Assembly (NCBI GenBank): GCA_025642065.1
Contig: JAODUP010000045.1
Location: 903,001 to 967,000, forward strand
Reading direction: 5' to 3'
DNA from: Paralvinella palmiformis
Taxonomy: Eukaryota; Annelida; Polychaeta; Terebellida; Alvinellidae
Length of the DNA: 64,000 bases
Every line of letters begins with the position of its first letter. Positions within the stretch are counted from its first letter, which is position 1. The notes under the pieces were generated by a model that had not been told where the DNA came from, did not search any database, and saw nothing but the letters and a program-made list of their open reading frames with translations. A program made the translations under genes and the position numbers. This document shows positions 11,825 to 24,800 of the stretch, piece after piece.

Positions 11825-13320
11825 AGTTACGATGGTTGTTTTAGTCTGTACAAATTACAATGTAACATTTTTTTTAATTTTAACATTCCACACTGTGGCA
11901 TCTTAATTATCCCTTGAATATGCAGATAAATTATTATTTTACCATTTCTGGGTTTTTTTCTTCTTCTTTCTATTACATGATATACTGCATATAAAATATT
12001 GGCGTATTACTATTAGTCTAATACACCAATGAAGTAAACCATCCTCACTGCTGTTAGAGCAGTGACAACGTTGCCTCAGTTCTTGTGTGAAAAATAATAA
12101 TATATAGACTAAAAGTTTCCAATATCAGACATCACATTAAATAATTTTTGGACAGAAGTAAATACAGTACACATTTTGCACATTCTGGTTTCTTGGATAA
12201 TTATGAAGAAACTGTTCAGAGCACAGATAATTGTATGTTGGCGTTCTGACTGGAGCTAAGGTTGGAATTTGTGTCGATACTTCTGGTACTTGGCGTGCAA
12301 TGAATGCAACGAATATACTAAATGCGTCAAATATTGTACGTTTTAGTAAAGGCCATGTAACATTTTAGCAATTCTAAAATGTGTGGGGATGATTGTGGAA
12401 TACATGATTATTTGGTACTGTAAGTAATCTTTAAATAATTGTTTTGTCTATAGTAAGTTTCTTATATTTTATTAAATAAACTGATCAAATATGGATGTTT
12501 TCTTTAACTTTTCACTTCCATTAGCTAAGAAGCCATATTGTAATGTTTTAACTGGTCGATCCGGTCGTTCATCTTAAAATATATAAAGCATAAATCTGAC
12601 GCTGATGATAAGAATGATTAACATGGCAACGAGTTACGCACGAATATAACTGGCTAAAGTTATACCTGTAAGTGTAACTGGTTAAAGTATGTGTGTACAG
12701 AAACACCTAAATCACTTATCAGTTAATCAATAAATATGTTTTTAAATATCTGAAGACGAATCTGTAGTTTTAATTATGTAACTCTATGGTGCTTGGTTCA
12801 AAGCTATTATACTGCTGATCACATATGGGCGAGGCGTGATTCCACAGGGGAATTATAAGTGATCAGATCCAAGCATTTTGTTGATAGGTGGTTCTGAGTT
12901 CAAGCACTATCCCTCTCAGTGTCTTCACTTTCAAGGCACTCCCATAGCACCAGTAAATCTACAGTTTGTGACATCAAATTTGAGAGTTGACTATATAGGT
13001 GAGATGTTTCATCCATCAGCAGAGCTTCAGTTTAATCATCTTGATTCCTTAAAGATATCTCCTTATGCCATGTGATTCAGGTGAGATAAATCAGTCTACT
13101 CTGCTGTAAATATGATATAAATGAAAGATAATATGCAAAGATTTTCCCATTTTTGATGCACATATTTAGAAAGGCTGAACTGTATAATAATCATTACAAA
13201 ACTATTGCGCCAATATCGTTGAAACGAATCGAGCTCAGTGGCGCCACTAGTACAGGGATTTGGCAAACTCACAGTCTGGGTACAATGCAAATTTCATCAA
13301 CAAATGATCAGATGGAGTGG
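11825..13320. other. 3' UTR of tetraspan gene 2 and spacer
   Basis: AT-rich sequence containing AATAAA at 12475-12480. A 65-codon plus-strand open frame at 12878-13075 has no recognised domain and no supporting splice context, so I do not call it a gene. Confidence 0.45.
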
Positions 13321-13324
13321 AAAT

Positions 13325-14095
13325 TTAGGAAGGATAAGTGAGTCTGAAAAGATGAGTGGTCAAATGGTGACAGAAAGAAACTATACTATTCAATGACTTA
13401 ATATGCTCAGGGAGTGAATTCCAAAGAGTACGGATAGCAGCTGAAAAGGCACAAGTCCCAGTATGAGGTTTAACCCTGGGAACAGACAACAAGTGAAAAC
13501 CAGATGAACGGAGCTCTCTGGGCTTGGGTGCTAAAGAAAGCATGGAAGATAGATATGAAAGTTCTCCAGAAGAAATAGTTTGATAGTGTAGAGTTTGAAA
13601 ATAACGTGAGATTGAACAGGGAGCCAGTGAAGAGATTCCAGAAGTGGTACAGTATGGGAAAACCAAGGAGACCGTGTGACTACCCTAGCTAAACAGTTCT
13701 GAACACACTGAAGTTTTAGAATATCACTAGATGCGATGTTATAAAGAAGAGAGTTTCAGTAATCAAGCGTACTAGTAATAAGTGCTGTAGTAATATAGCG
13801 ATGAATATGGTGAAGGTTACAAATATGATAGAAGCAGCAGGGACATGTCAGAGACATATGTTTTCTGAAATTAAAATCGCTATCAAATGCAACACCAAGA
13901 TTACGTAGAGTATCTGATGGTGTGATGCTATGAGTAAGGATGGGCGTAGGGGCAGAAATGAGTAAGCTTGCTGCGTTGTCTGGATGTCCCTATAATTATA
14001 AAATATGTTTTGCTGGCATAGAGTCTAAGTCTATTGTTTATCATCCAGCCAGAGATATCACTAAGACAGTCACCTAGCTGTAAAGGTTATGGAAT
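13325..14095 (-). mobile_element. 5'-truncated non-LTR retrotransposon (CR1/L2-like LINE), 3' part
   Basis: Read on the minus strand from about 14095 down to 13325, this encodes the end of a reverse transcriptase. Visible pieces are ISGWMINNRLRL with ASKT, NLGVAFDS, QNCLARVV, SLHWLPV, the PKPRELRSSGFHLLSVPR block and TLWNSLPEHIKS. These are typical of the RT thumb and C-terminal tail of CR1/L2-type LINEs. The frame is broken by at least two shifts or stops. The element is dead and lacks the endonuclease and RT core. Confidence 0.8.
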
Positions 14096-14099
14096 CACC

Positions 14100-15000
14100 A
14101 GTGAAGTAATATACAAATACTTCCATAAGGACATTATATGTACTTATACAGATGATAGACAAAGGTTTTTTAGTGTTATATTTTAGGCAACATCATAAAT
14201 AAACTGTAAACATACATTGAATTGTTAATATCTTTTACTGATAACTTTATTAAATATCAGATTGATTAACATGGTAGTGATATACACATGACAGTAACTG
14301 ACCTAAGTAACTGTGTCATTTTTCATGCAGACAAGTCAAACATGCATAAACCTATATAACACCTTATCCCCATTCAAGAAGGAATGATCTGGGAGCACTG
14401 CAATACTCCATATTAGGATTAAAATCTCTGTTGCACCTGCAATGGTGGGCATGGTTCCCACAGCCAAAGAAATATTCTTTTCCGGGACAAAAGTACCATT
14501 TTCCAAGACAAAGTTAAAAAGGTAATAAATCCCCCCCCCCAGTAATAAATCAAGATATTTAAAAATATATATATTTATTCAATGTATTATCGATTATTGA
14601 CATTTTATGGTACAGCCTCTTCATCACCCCTTCTAGCTGTCTGAATCACCCAATTTTATATATTTTATAGAGCCAAGTTTAAGTTGATATTTGTATTTAA
14701 TGACAATCAAACTTTTTGTAGAAAATCTGCTGAAATATTGCATAATGAACAAATAATGACTCTATATAGAGTATCTGCTAAAGATATATACAGATATTGC
14801 ATTACTTTGTCCTATATATTATGACTCAGAACGCAATTAACCGCTTGTAGAGATCTATATGAACTTTGTTCCTACATGTTTATCAACGTGTGTGGAATTT
14901 GCACTTATCGCAGAATGTCCCCCCTTTTGTTGCTAAGTGAACCAGCCCATGTCATATCCTTCAAAAGGTAACTCGCCATGCTTCACTGGCTGTTTCACAC
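14100..15000. other. Spacer between the LINE fragment and tetraspan gene 3
   Basis: No gene is seen. There is a C run at about 14530-14540. The stretch near 14950-15030 should hold the promoter and 5' non-coding exon of gene 3. Confidence 0.4.
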
Positions 15001-15030
15001 AGGTAGCATGAACGACAGGTATATAACCAG

Positions 15031-15348
15031 GTAAGTCTCACATCTTTCGTGGTGATCTATTATTTATCTAAAACCTATATCGATATGACGACATGTATAT
15101 GCTAAATGTCTAGCTGCATAAGACGCTGGATATATTCTCTTTTGATTCAACATGTAAATATATTAATATTCATCTTATGATTATAAAAATAAAACGATAT
15201 TGATACGATCAGTAATATTTTTGTTTCTTGCATTAGTCTGATTATTCTCTACTCGGTGCTAGTCAACGTAATATCGTTAATTAATATTTCAAATTACATT
15301 AAAATGTAATTCAGTAAGAAATTGATAAAGTGGTTTGCGTGTTTTCAG
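15031..15348 (+). other. Probable 5' UTR intron of tetraspan gene 3
   Basis: A strong donor (ACCAG|GTAAGTCTC) at 15030/15031 and a strong acceptor (GTGTTTTCAG) ending at 15348 lie just before the start codon at 15393. This implies a non-coding first exon ending at 15030. It rests on splice-site appearance only. Confidence 0.5.
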
Positions 15349-15392
15349 GTCGTCTAATTAGAAATGTGCTGATCGTCTGCCGATAGTTAATC

Positions 15393-18300
15393 ATGTCACT
15401 GAGGCGACAACCAGCGAAGAACATTATTTTGTTAACGTCGGTGATCCTGAGTTTCATCGCGCTGTTATGTCTTATCGTCGCCTTTGTTACGCCCTATTGG
15501 GTAATCTCGTGGCCAAGGATCTTCAGCGAGTTCAAACGTATAGGGCTGTGGGAAGCCTGTTTCGCTGGGCTGGTACTTGACTGGGATGCACGTCAGAAGG
15601 CCTACCACGGATGTTGGTGGATCCTCGCTGAAGAATTCATACCAATCAGAAACTGGATGATGCCTTGTATGTATGACTTTTTATGAAATGTGCTCACATC
15701 ATCATTATCTCGGTGTTTGTGTCAGATGAATTGAATTGAACTATGATCATGAAACAGGGATGGCACACGAAAGCGTAAGCACTTATTTCCAGCGTGGTCC
15801 CTTTTTATTGGGTGGTCATTCAGACATCCTCCCCCACCACTCACACAAGAGCAGTACGGAAATATGGAGCCAAAATACCACCAGGGTGGTCACTGCCAGA
15901 GTGTATTACGTCGTCAGTTTTTTTTAGCTTCCCCCTTTTTCCATTTATATTCATTGTTATTATCTTGCTGTATTTAGGTAGGTATTGACATGCCTAAATT
16001 TTTCTGAATACAACAATCTACGGTTCCCACCAGACGGAAAAAATAGCGTCATTCCAATTCTTCACTAAAATGCATGAAACCTTGAGTATTGTTTACGTGC
16101 ATTTAACTGAACAATTTCTGCCTAGACAGCATTGAGGAGCTCATTATCCATTATGTGACCAAGGAACTCTGATCTGAGATACCTTGTGATGACTTTGTTA
16201 TCTCCATTGATGTTAGTTACTCCAAATGAAAATCATTTGCTTTTCCTTGAAAGTCTTGTTCAATCAAAGACTGGTCAAAGCTAATAATGTAAGAAGCTGA
16301 TGTAACTAATCAGCCTTTATTTGAAGTAAGGAACCATACTGAAAGAGCTTGTAGGGTATTTCAGTGGCACTCATTGCAAAATCCATAGCGATTTGACTAA
16401 AACATAACTCTGAATGGATCACTTATCTTAATGATCTTATTGTAAGTAAAGTGAGAGGGCATACATTTGACAGTCAAAAGTATCTCTGCCTTCTTTGTTT
16501 CAATAGAACCCTATTGCATGATGACATCAAAAACCAAAACAAACCAGGCACGCTTTGCATTGTGGGATTTATAGGGGGTCCGCTGAGCGACAATACCATG
16601 ATAATCCCGCCATTTTAACCGTAAACGTCAATGTTCCGGATCTGTTATAATCATGCCAAAAACTAACTCCTGCATATCATATTGTCATGCCACTAGTAAG
16701 TGATATAAACATTTAAGTTGGCATGTGTTGGCTGTGGGGATGAAATGCTGAGAAAGCGTTGGGTAGTTTTAATTTGAAATGACAATCTGTGAGTCAAATT
16801 TATAATTACAGTACCAGTGTAAGGATTGACTGAAACAGTGAAAGGCGCAAATAAAGTGTAATTTACCAATATTATTATCCATCAGATCATAGATAATAAT
16901 ATTAGTAAATAAAGTGTAATTTACCATATTATTATATCCATAAATAATAAATTAAATTTACCAATATACTGGACTCTATTCTTCTTTTTCTTAAATATAA
17001 TTGTAGTGTGATTTACTATGAACACCATATTTTAACAGTCTTTGTTATGTGCAGTGAATATTATTGTACTATGGTTTACAATGTTGAATACCACACTTTA
17101 CTATCATTTTATAAAGTAGCAATGACTGATGATTAGCATATAGTTATAATCTAATTTTCAGTTTTGGAATACAATTTTTCAACAGTGCTGGCTTTTTCGG
17201 TGTCAAAGCAGTGTTAAACAGTACAGAGAAGTTAGTTTTTGGCATGATTATAACAGAACATTGACGTTTAAGGTTAAAATGGCGGGAATATTCCGGTTTT
17301 ATCGCTCAGCGGACCCCCTATAAATCCCACAATGCAAAGCGTGGCTGGTTTGTTTTGGTTTGTGACGTCATCATGCTTCAGGCTTATTGACAGTAGGCAC
17401 AGATGTGTAATATTATTAGTAATCCTCTGCCTCTATGGCCTAGTGGGTAACAGCGTGGCACTTTCTTACTCATTGTCATGCTGTGCAGGAGGTTCGAATC
17501 CCGGTCATGGTACTATAGTAGGGGGGAGTTTTTCATCAAACCAGGCAACTGGCAAGGTTTTCTCCACCAATATGCCATCTATTGTAACTTCTAAATTTCT
17601 TTGGAATTAGTCCCCGTGGTGAAGCTGTAAATTACAGAACATATGCATGTCCCTCATTTGAGGTAGCTAAGCCATGTAAAATAACTGCCATTTTAACCAT
17701 TATTAATACTATTATAAATTATAATATTAATGCTATCAATAGCAACAGGCTGTTGACCATGGAGAGGTGCAGTTCATACAGATTACCGACATCGTGGTTA
17801 TGATCAGAAACAGATACACTGCCACCCAAGTGATGATTCTTATTGGGATAACCTCATCATAGTGAATTTCAACAAAAGGGGAAGTCACTTCGCTAGAGGG
17901 CAGGCTACTGAGTGATGGTGACAGAAATTCTTGGACATTAATTGCTCAACGTGTCCTAAGAAATAATAATTAAATAATAAATGACCCATTATTATATTAC
18001 TATAACAAAATACACCTCACTGATTAACCAATTTCCCCAAAAGAGTTTTTAAAAAATCATCAACAATCATCATTTAAAAAAAGCGTTTTCTAACATTTTA
18101 TTTTCGCTGTTGAGTTTTAAACCTGTTATATGCTCAAAGGGGAATGTATAGATTTGCCTTACTCGACAAACTGTCATAACCACATAATTACCCATAAAGG
18201 ATATCGCCTCTGTTTAACAGAAAGATCTATCCGCAACAAAGATTGTCAAGGTGCATAAAGACTGGAAACACGGATTATAAAGAGGATTTAACCTATAGCC

Positions 18301-19648
18301 AAATCCCATATCTAATCTAATTACTAGCACACATCACAACCTTAAATAAAATGAAGAAAAAACCCAGATGTGTTCTCTATTTTGAAGAGGGTACACTAAA
18401 CAGTGCAAAAATCACTGTATTGGCAATTAAATTATTGAAAGTTTTCATTTTACTTAGAATGCCAGGAATATTGATCTAATTTTGGTAGTACAATTTAGTT
18501 TTCATAGATCCAACCGAACAGAGTATCCCTTGAACCAATGATCTTTAGTGTTGCATGCCTCATTTAAGTATCTTGGTCATCACATCTGCCTACTTTTTTA
18601 AACATTTAGTGTGGGTATTTATCGATGTCTTTTGTCTGACACCCCCAGAGATATTTATTTATCTTAGAAAATATTGCTCTTACCAAATTAGAAACTGTAA
18701 CACATACAGGACTTACCTGAAATTGTACCTTGTTGAAACTGTTCAGGGAATGGGAAAATGTTACTGTAATTATTTTTGAACTGTAATTAATTACAGTTAT
18801 AATGGGGAATTATATCTATAATATTCATGTCTAAAAGCATGCAGTGAACATCATGTAATGATCACCTGGTGTGTTTTTGTTTCAGTTTGGTTTGTCATGA
18901 CACAGGTTTTTGTCACCCTGTGTCTTCTAGCCGAGTTTGTCGGAATCGCTTTCCTTTGTATGATGTATGGTAATGCTACAGTAAGGAATGCCATGGGACA
19001 GGTGGGAGAGAAGAGGCAGCCGTGGTACATGGTACAGGCTGCCACCTATATTACATATGTCACAGGTAAATATTGACCAAGAGGCAATATTGGTATACAA
19101 GTAGCATATGCTTCCTGTAATATTAACATTACCCCTAAATTTATTATTTACTATTATGTAGCTCACTATATCAGATGCATTACGTACAAACTATAAATAG
19201 CATATGCCAAATGCTGTTATTTTTAAATACCAGACTATTATACATAAAATGAATTTTGTGTTTATGTTGATATTTAACATCTACTAGAACAAATGTACCA
19301 ACCAAATATGGTGTAGCTTGTATTGATTACTAGTATAAGAAATTAAGAATTACAACTACAATTTATCCTAAGCCTGATGTTGAGCAAATGTGACTTCTTA
19401 TTGTAGCCTTCGTTATGACATTCACGATTCTACTATTTGCTAACTGTTTCTACTGGGACAAGAACTGGATGCCAAGAAAGGATCTGAACTATCTGTCATT
19501 TAGCTATGGCATGGCTGTGCTTTCTGCATTCTTCTCGGTGTTCAGCAGCATCGCCATTGGTAACTACCATCGAATTATACAGCACGAATATACGCACGTG
19601 CCAGCGAGTGCTTCCCTCAATCTGAGTCGAGCATCGGCTAAGATTTAG
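15393..19648 (+). CDS. Claudin/Pasiflora-like tetraspan membrane protein 3
   Basis: Three coding exons: 15393-15666, 18886-19065 and 19407-19648; both introns are phase 1; 231 aa. Residues 1-10 are polar and basic, and TM1 follows. Loop 1 has Trp, GLWEACFAGL, then a Cys in HGCWWIL, then NWMMP. Exon 2 (WFVMTQVF...) encodes TM2 and a longer TM2-TM3 linker than in gene 2 (59 against 46 whole codons). Exon 3 has NWMPRKDLNYLSFSYG before TM4 and a tail of about 30 residues with several Ser. The polyadenylation signal AATAAA is at 20101-20106. The 3.2-kb first coding intron is filled with repeats. Family membership is clear; the role is inferred. Confidence 0.85.
15806..15934 (-). repeat. Dispersed repeat, copy B
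   Basis: The reverse complement matches 1511-1627 closely (CACTCTGGCAGTGACYACCC, GGCTCCAT, TTTCCGTACTGCTC, GTGGTGGGGGAGG). It lies in the first coding intron of tetraspan gene 3. The full element may extend left to about 15750. Confidence 0.65.
16516..17376. mobile_element. 861-bp inverted-repeat element with ~150-bp arms
   Basis: The left arm, about 16516-16667, and the right arm, about 17231-17376, are near-identical inverted copies. Both outer ends begin GCATGATGACRTCA, followed by CAAACCA..CACGCTTTGC and CCCACAATGCAAAG-type sequence. The interior (about 560 bp) is AT-rich with small direct repeats (AAATAAAGTGTAATTTACCA at about 16850 and 16910) and no transposase. This is a non-autonomous DNA transposon or foldback element. 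No certain target-site duplication was seen. It sits in the first coding intron of tetraspan gene 3. Confidence 0.8.
17420..17600 (+). repeat. tRNA-derived SINE
   Basis: The A box is TGGCCTAGTGGGTAACAG (about 17436-17453) and the B box is GGTTCGAATCC (about 17491-17501). A short body with a G run follows. There is no matching acceptor stem, so it is a SINE and not a tRNA gene. It lies 45 bp after the inverted-repeat element. Confidence 0.7.
17610..18880. other. Rest of the first coding intron of tetraspan gene 3
   Basis: AT-rich intronic sequence with no recognisable gene. A 74-codon open frame at 18555-18779 shows no domain. Confidence 0.4.
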
Positions 19649-21809
19649 AAGTAAAATAATCTCATGATGTAAATTTTACAGTTGAGATTTCCATATACAA
19701 ACACTGACCAATGTAAGAGAGCAGATCTGATGCAGTACTTTTACATTTTTTCTGTTATATTGTTTTTACCTTATTTCATACAAATTATATGTGGATCTGA
19801 ATAATGGATTGTGAATTATTCTTTATCTGAATATTTTGTTCACACTTCCAGTGGATTTGGGTATTATGTTTGCACTATTTTGTGTATTTATACAAGTTCT
19901 TCTTATGTTTGGCATTTAATTTTATTTCATTGGAAAAGAAACTAGATCTGGATTATTATGGCAGGATATGTAAATGCACAAATCTGTACATATCTTTAAT
20001 ATTTTGACATTATCATTTAAATCTTGCTACAAATGATCATAGATTTGCTTAATCTGTGTTTGGTTAAAAAGGTGACTCTTGTGTACATATAAGACTTTAT
20101 AATAAATCAATTATTATTTTAATGGATTTGTTTCAATGGAATCTGAATGAATAAGATGGAACACTGGCACTAAATAGTGTCATTTCCTTTAAGTCACCTC
20201 TTACAACGTGGAGAAGGATACAATAGGCCAATAATGTTTCTGAACCTTGAGGTGGCATTTTGGAAATGCTGACATCAAATGGTTAATAAGAGAATGAATG
20301 GGATTTATTTGTAGAACACTGTCTTTATTCCAACAAATATAAAGAATTAAATTTAGACTTAACACACAACGATGTTTTGTTTACATTTTATATCATTTGG
20401 CCTTCTACATTGATGCTTCTCATGTTAATAGGTGGAATCGGAGCCAATCATAGGTTTACAATCATTGGGGCTGTCATTTCATAAAAACATTCTTTTTGAT
20501 GAGTGATTAGGTAATCTCTGTTATTGGATATATATTTCAATTACGATGGTCACATTTTACCAAACATATTGGTGAGACAGAAAAAAACATTCTGGAGTGT
20601 TCAGAAAGATCTCCAGTAATTGAAAAGCCTTCCGAAAATGCTTCTACTTGATTCGTAATTAGATACTATGATGTTCAAACTATCATAGATTTCCAAAAAT
20701 CCAATATTATGGGGGTGCCAACACACAGATTCTGCTTTTATCCAAAACCTGCTCTCGACTAAAAAAAAATTTCCATGCTGAAAAAGAATTTTAATAGATT
20801 GTCCTATACTTCTATGACTAAATACATTTTGGTTACATGTTTGTATTCCAATTATAAATCTTAAAATAATTAACAATTATAATAACACCCTCGAGCATTT
20901 CAGTTATAATTTGAGGTGAACGGACAGATCAAGTTCAGTTAAAATTTGAGATGAAAAGACATGACGTAGAAGGTTGTTTCCACCTTAAAGTATGCTGACT
21001 GTAAAATAGCAATTAATGTGAAAATTGGCTACATTAACACAAACCAGAAGTCAAAAGCAATTCCAGGTTTGCTTACAATTAAATCTATAACTATGAAATT
21101 GACACACACACTTTAATATTTTCATGACAAACACACATGACCAATACTCCCCTGAAAATATTCTATAAATCAACAACTATTCTTCCATAGTTCCACTGAA
21201 TATTGCACATTATTAATAGTCATTAACACACACCAACAATTCTGTAAATTGATCAATGGTCAATGTAGATTAATAATCAGTCACTTTTCAAAGTTAGTCA
21301 TTTATATTTTGTTTTTCACACATACATCAAAACTTGTTTACTGATCCTTTCATTATTGCTGATTACTTTAGCTGGGTTTCAAATTATCTATAAGCAATAT
21401 AATTAATCATATCATCTGTTTTAAATAGGCACAAACCTGAAACAATAATGTCACTACTGGTATTTCGTAGTCAATTAACAGAGAGCTATAAGATGTCCAG
21501 TTCATTGTGTAAACTGACAAATTTATATGACAGTGTTGCAGAAGATGCCCCCCCCCCCCACACACACTATAAATATATTATATATTAATGTTTATAGCAA
21601 TTACATAATTATAAGCACCATTTCTATTTTAAATATTTTCTATATAGACCAATTGAAGACCTGTGAATGATTCACTTACAGAGGTTTTACCACAAACACA
21701 CACACACATATATATATAATTATAAAAGATCATCACTTTTTGTTTATGGTAAAAACAGCTACTATTTTGTAGCATGATATACTACATAATTTAAAATGAT
21801 GACACTTAC
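19649..21809. other. Convergent 3' ends of tetraspan gene 3 and the pseudouridine gene
   Basis: Gene 3's 3' UTR runs to about 20.12 kb (AATAAA at 20101-20106). The rest should hold the last coding exons of the minus-strand pseudouridine gene, but I could not find a PfkB-like exon on the minus strand here. At 20900-20960 a short motif (CTCAAATTWTAACTGAA, minus strand) is repeated twice. A C run with CA repeats lies at 21549-21566. Confidence 0.45.
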
Positions 21810-24800
21810 TTGGAATACTGTGCTGATAACAGATATCTGTTAGATAAGCCATGCTATCTGCCGGTATGTTACCATCAAAGATGACAAGGGCTGCTCTACA
21901 AATGACGTCTTCGTGCTTGGATAACTGGAGAATGGCATAAATAAAAGTCAAAATATGCAAGCTTCTACTGCATCTGATAGTAAATCTACCAGTATAATAC
22001 TATAAATTGAAGTCATATCATTACATGATGACATTGCTGGTAACTTTAAAATCTTTAAAAATCTTAGATATTGCCCGTTAAATCTCTACATAAATTGCGG
22101 GATATTGAATAATGCTGTAAAATAACAGGAATACCCTAATTTACTTCAGCATGCTGCAAAATCCATAAATACTGGATATTTGAAACCCTACAATCTCTGG
22201 AAATATCAAAGTACAAGCTCCTGAAAACAACTACTGGTATGGCATGCTTGAAGCTTTTGCAAATAATGAACTGATATGGCATGAAGAAAAATTGAGAGTA
22301 AATTAGACAAAGAAACCCAGTTAAGTTGGTAGATCTAGTCAACATGCGAGTCATCATGCTACCACTGTAATGTTGGCTTACTTCATTCAGCCTTTATGTA
22401 TATCGACTGCTCAGTTGTAAATATCTGACAGTAAGAGAGTGAGCATGGTTGACTGACTGCTTAGTTTAGCTTCAGCACTGGTCTCACCAGGTGTATAAAG
22501 TCAAGGAGATAATTCCTGGTGAATGAGTTGCTCCGGACAAAGATGACAATATGTGAGAAAAATATTATGTTCTCAAGGAACTGGATGCTATAATTTATAC
22601 TTCTAAACAAGCTCAGAAGCACAAAATTTTCATCAATCAGAATAATAATATCAAGGTACCTCAAAACCTTTATATATAGTCAGAGATTATGTTTTGAAAT
22701 AAACGTATGCTTTACAAAACTGTGTAATAAATACTTAAAACAAATAACGATATGGTAATAAAATGTTTGCTTTAAAAATACACCGACTCATAAATTATGA
22801 TATAAAATATTATATGCAGATGGAAAGATTATTTAGGTACCATCTAGCCTTACATGATAAGAGACACCATAACACAGAAAGATGCTCCATTCCAGAAAAC
22901 AAAACTCCAGGAAATGGAAACAAACACATAAATATCAGTAGCTAAGGTTAGTTGGCTAAAGCATAGAATATTGTATGAGAATACTGTTGTAAAAATAGTT
23001 CTAAATTATATCTTGGATTATTGGTTTTAACAGTTAAACTTAAAGCAATGCTACCAAATACACTGGTTTAAAAGAAAAAAATATTACAGGACACATTCAG
23101 CTATTGCAGGATTAGCTTATAAACCACAAATATTTCAATCCATTACTTATAATTCCCATGAACGTTATATCGTTCAATCAATGAAGAAACATTTCCAAAT
23201 CCACCAACAGCTTAGATTCATAAGATTGGTTGACATGTTTCTGTTCATCAAGGAACACTGTGAAAAGATGCTAACTACCGCCTAGAATTTCAGTTAATCC
23301 TGAATGTGTCCTTATGTACAAAAGTACAGCTAAACAGCCACTATCCTGACCAAGCATCTGACTCAGCTCACCAAACAATAAACAGAACATATCAAAACAG
23401 GATCAAAACACTTAAAAGTCAGCATACTGAAAAAAATTAATATATTCAAGCCAGTAAAAATATTCTTACCACACTGCTGATATTCCTATACATGTATCTA
23501 GTATTGTGTGGAATAGGGCATAAGATGAGAATCCTGTGATGTTGACATTACTGTTTAATATTAATCATTGAATTATGTTACAGCTGCTATTATATCTTCA
23601 TTTAGAGTTTTAACTCACAATGAAAATCATATAGTTATCTTATTGCTTAAATCGTATTTTAATTTCGAGAACAAAATGCATTTTAGAGTTACTCTACAAT
23701 TAACAGCTAGAACGAATTTTGTTTTGTTGCTGGTAACACTGAAAGGAGATTAATTATTAGGCATCAGAATTGATACATATTAATCATATGAAGTTATTAT
23801 AAGCTTTTAATACAATTATACTAACATAATCTCTGTCAATCTTCTTGTGAATATCAAAATCACTAATCCCATTAATCAGTGCTCCTTCATGATTCAGAAT
23901 GGCACAGTATATGGCACTGCTGTAGTCATTGCATCTTAGGGTATGAGACAAGTCCTAGTAAAAAAAGATTAAATGTTGGTGAATCTGATAATTAATTAAA
24001 GTATGGAAATTGTGTGTGTGTGTACACAAAAGAAAGGCCTTTTTTGGCTTACCATATGTGAACACTCCACCTCTAACAAATTGCTGTATGAATCGTGTCC
24101 AATGGTTGACAATAAAACTGTATTCTGACCAAGTCTAGCTAATCCATCAGCTATGTTACGTCCCACACCACCTAGTGACTGTCTTATACTGCCTGGATAT
24201 GTGTCACCATTTGGCTTAATGATCAAGAAAATGGAGCAAAGTTGAGATATTTCCAAGAAAGAGAGAGTGTGTGTGTGTGTGCTTGCATTTCCATTATTTT
24301 ATATATGTGTACGTATGTGAAATGACCATTGACTTGCTAGCACTTGTTGCCCAAATGTAGTGTACCAGTATATTTACCAAGACATGAGAATCACAGAATG
24401 ATGCTGTAATATCAATGTTTATGCCTCCAATCACAACCTTGAAATAGAATTGTAAAATTGTCAGTCAGTTTTTACTACAGCTAGAGATGACATATATAAT
24501 TGAAAATGTTAGTAAGGAAGCAAAAAGCAAATATCAAGCCTACCACTTGCTGAGTATGATGATCTCTCTGGTTTTTGTTGTAATATCTACTGGTTGTGGA
24601 AAATGACCTTGCGCTTTGACCTTGATGAGCACGACCTTTCTGTAGACCCGACAGAGCAACAGCTATTTGACTGGCTACCATGGCATTATTCTTGATCAAA
24701 GCAATATCTTTAATAAATTAAGGAAACAATCAAACTGATAATACAATGTACCATGTATATGACAGAATATGATATAACAACATCTTATCATTGGGGTTGA

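Noticed and set aside
12878..13075. 65-codon plus-strand open frame upstream of the LINE fragment
   Set aside because: No domain, no splice context and no supporting conservation visible; likely chance.
20601..20876. 91-codon minus-strand open frame where the end of the PfkB kinase should be
   Set aside because: It shows none of the PfkB motifs and no frame-compatible splice acceptor, and its composition is like the AT-rich background.
20930..21010. Minus-strand stretch after a TTTTACAG acceptor, considered as a terminal exon of the pseudouridine gene
   Set aside because: In the required phase it meets a stop within a few codons or gives a non-PfkB peptide, and it contains a local direct repeat.
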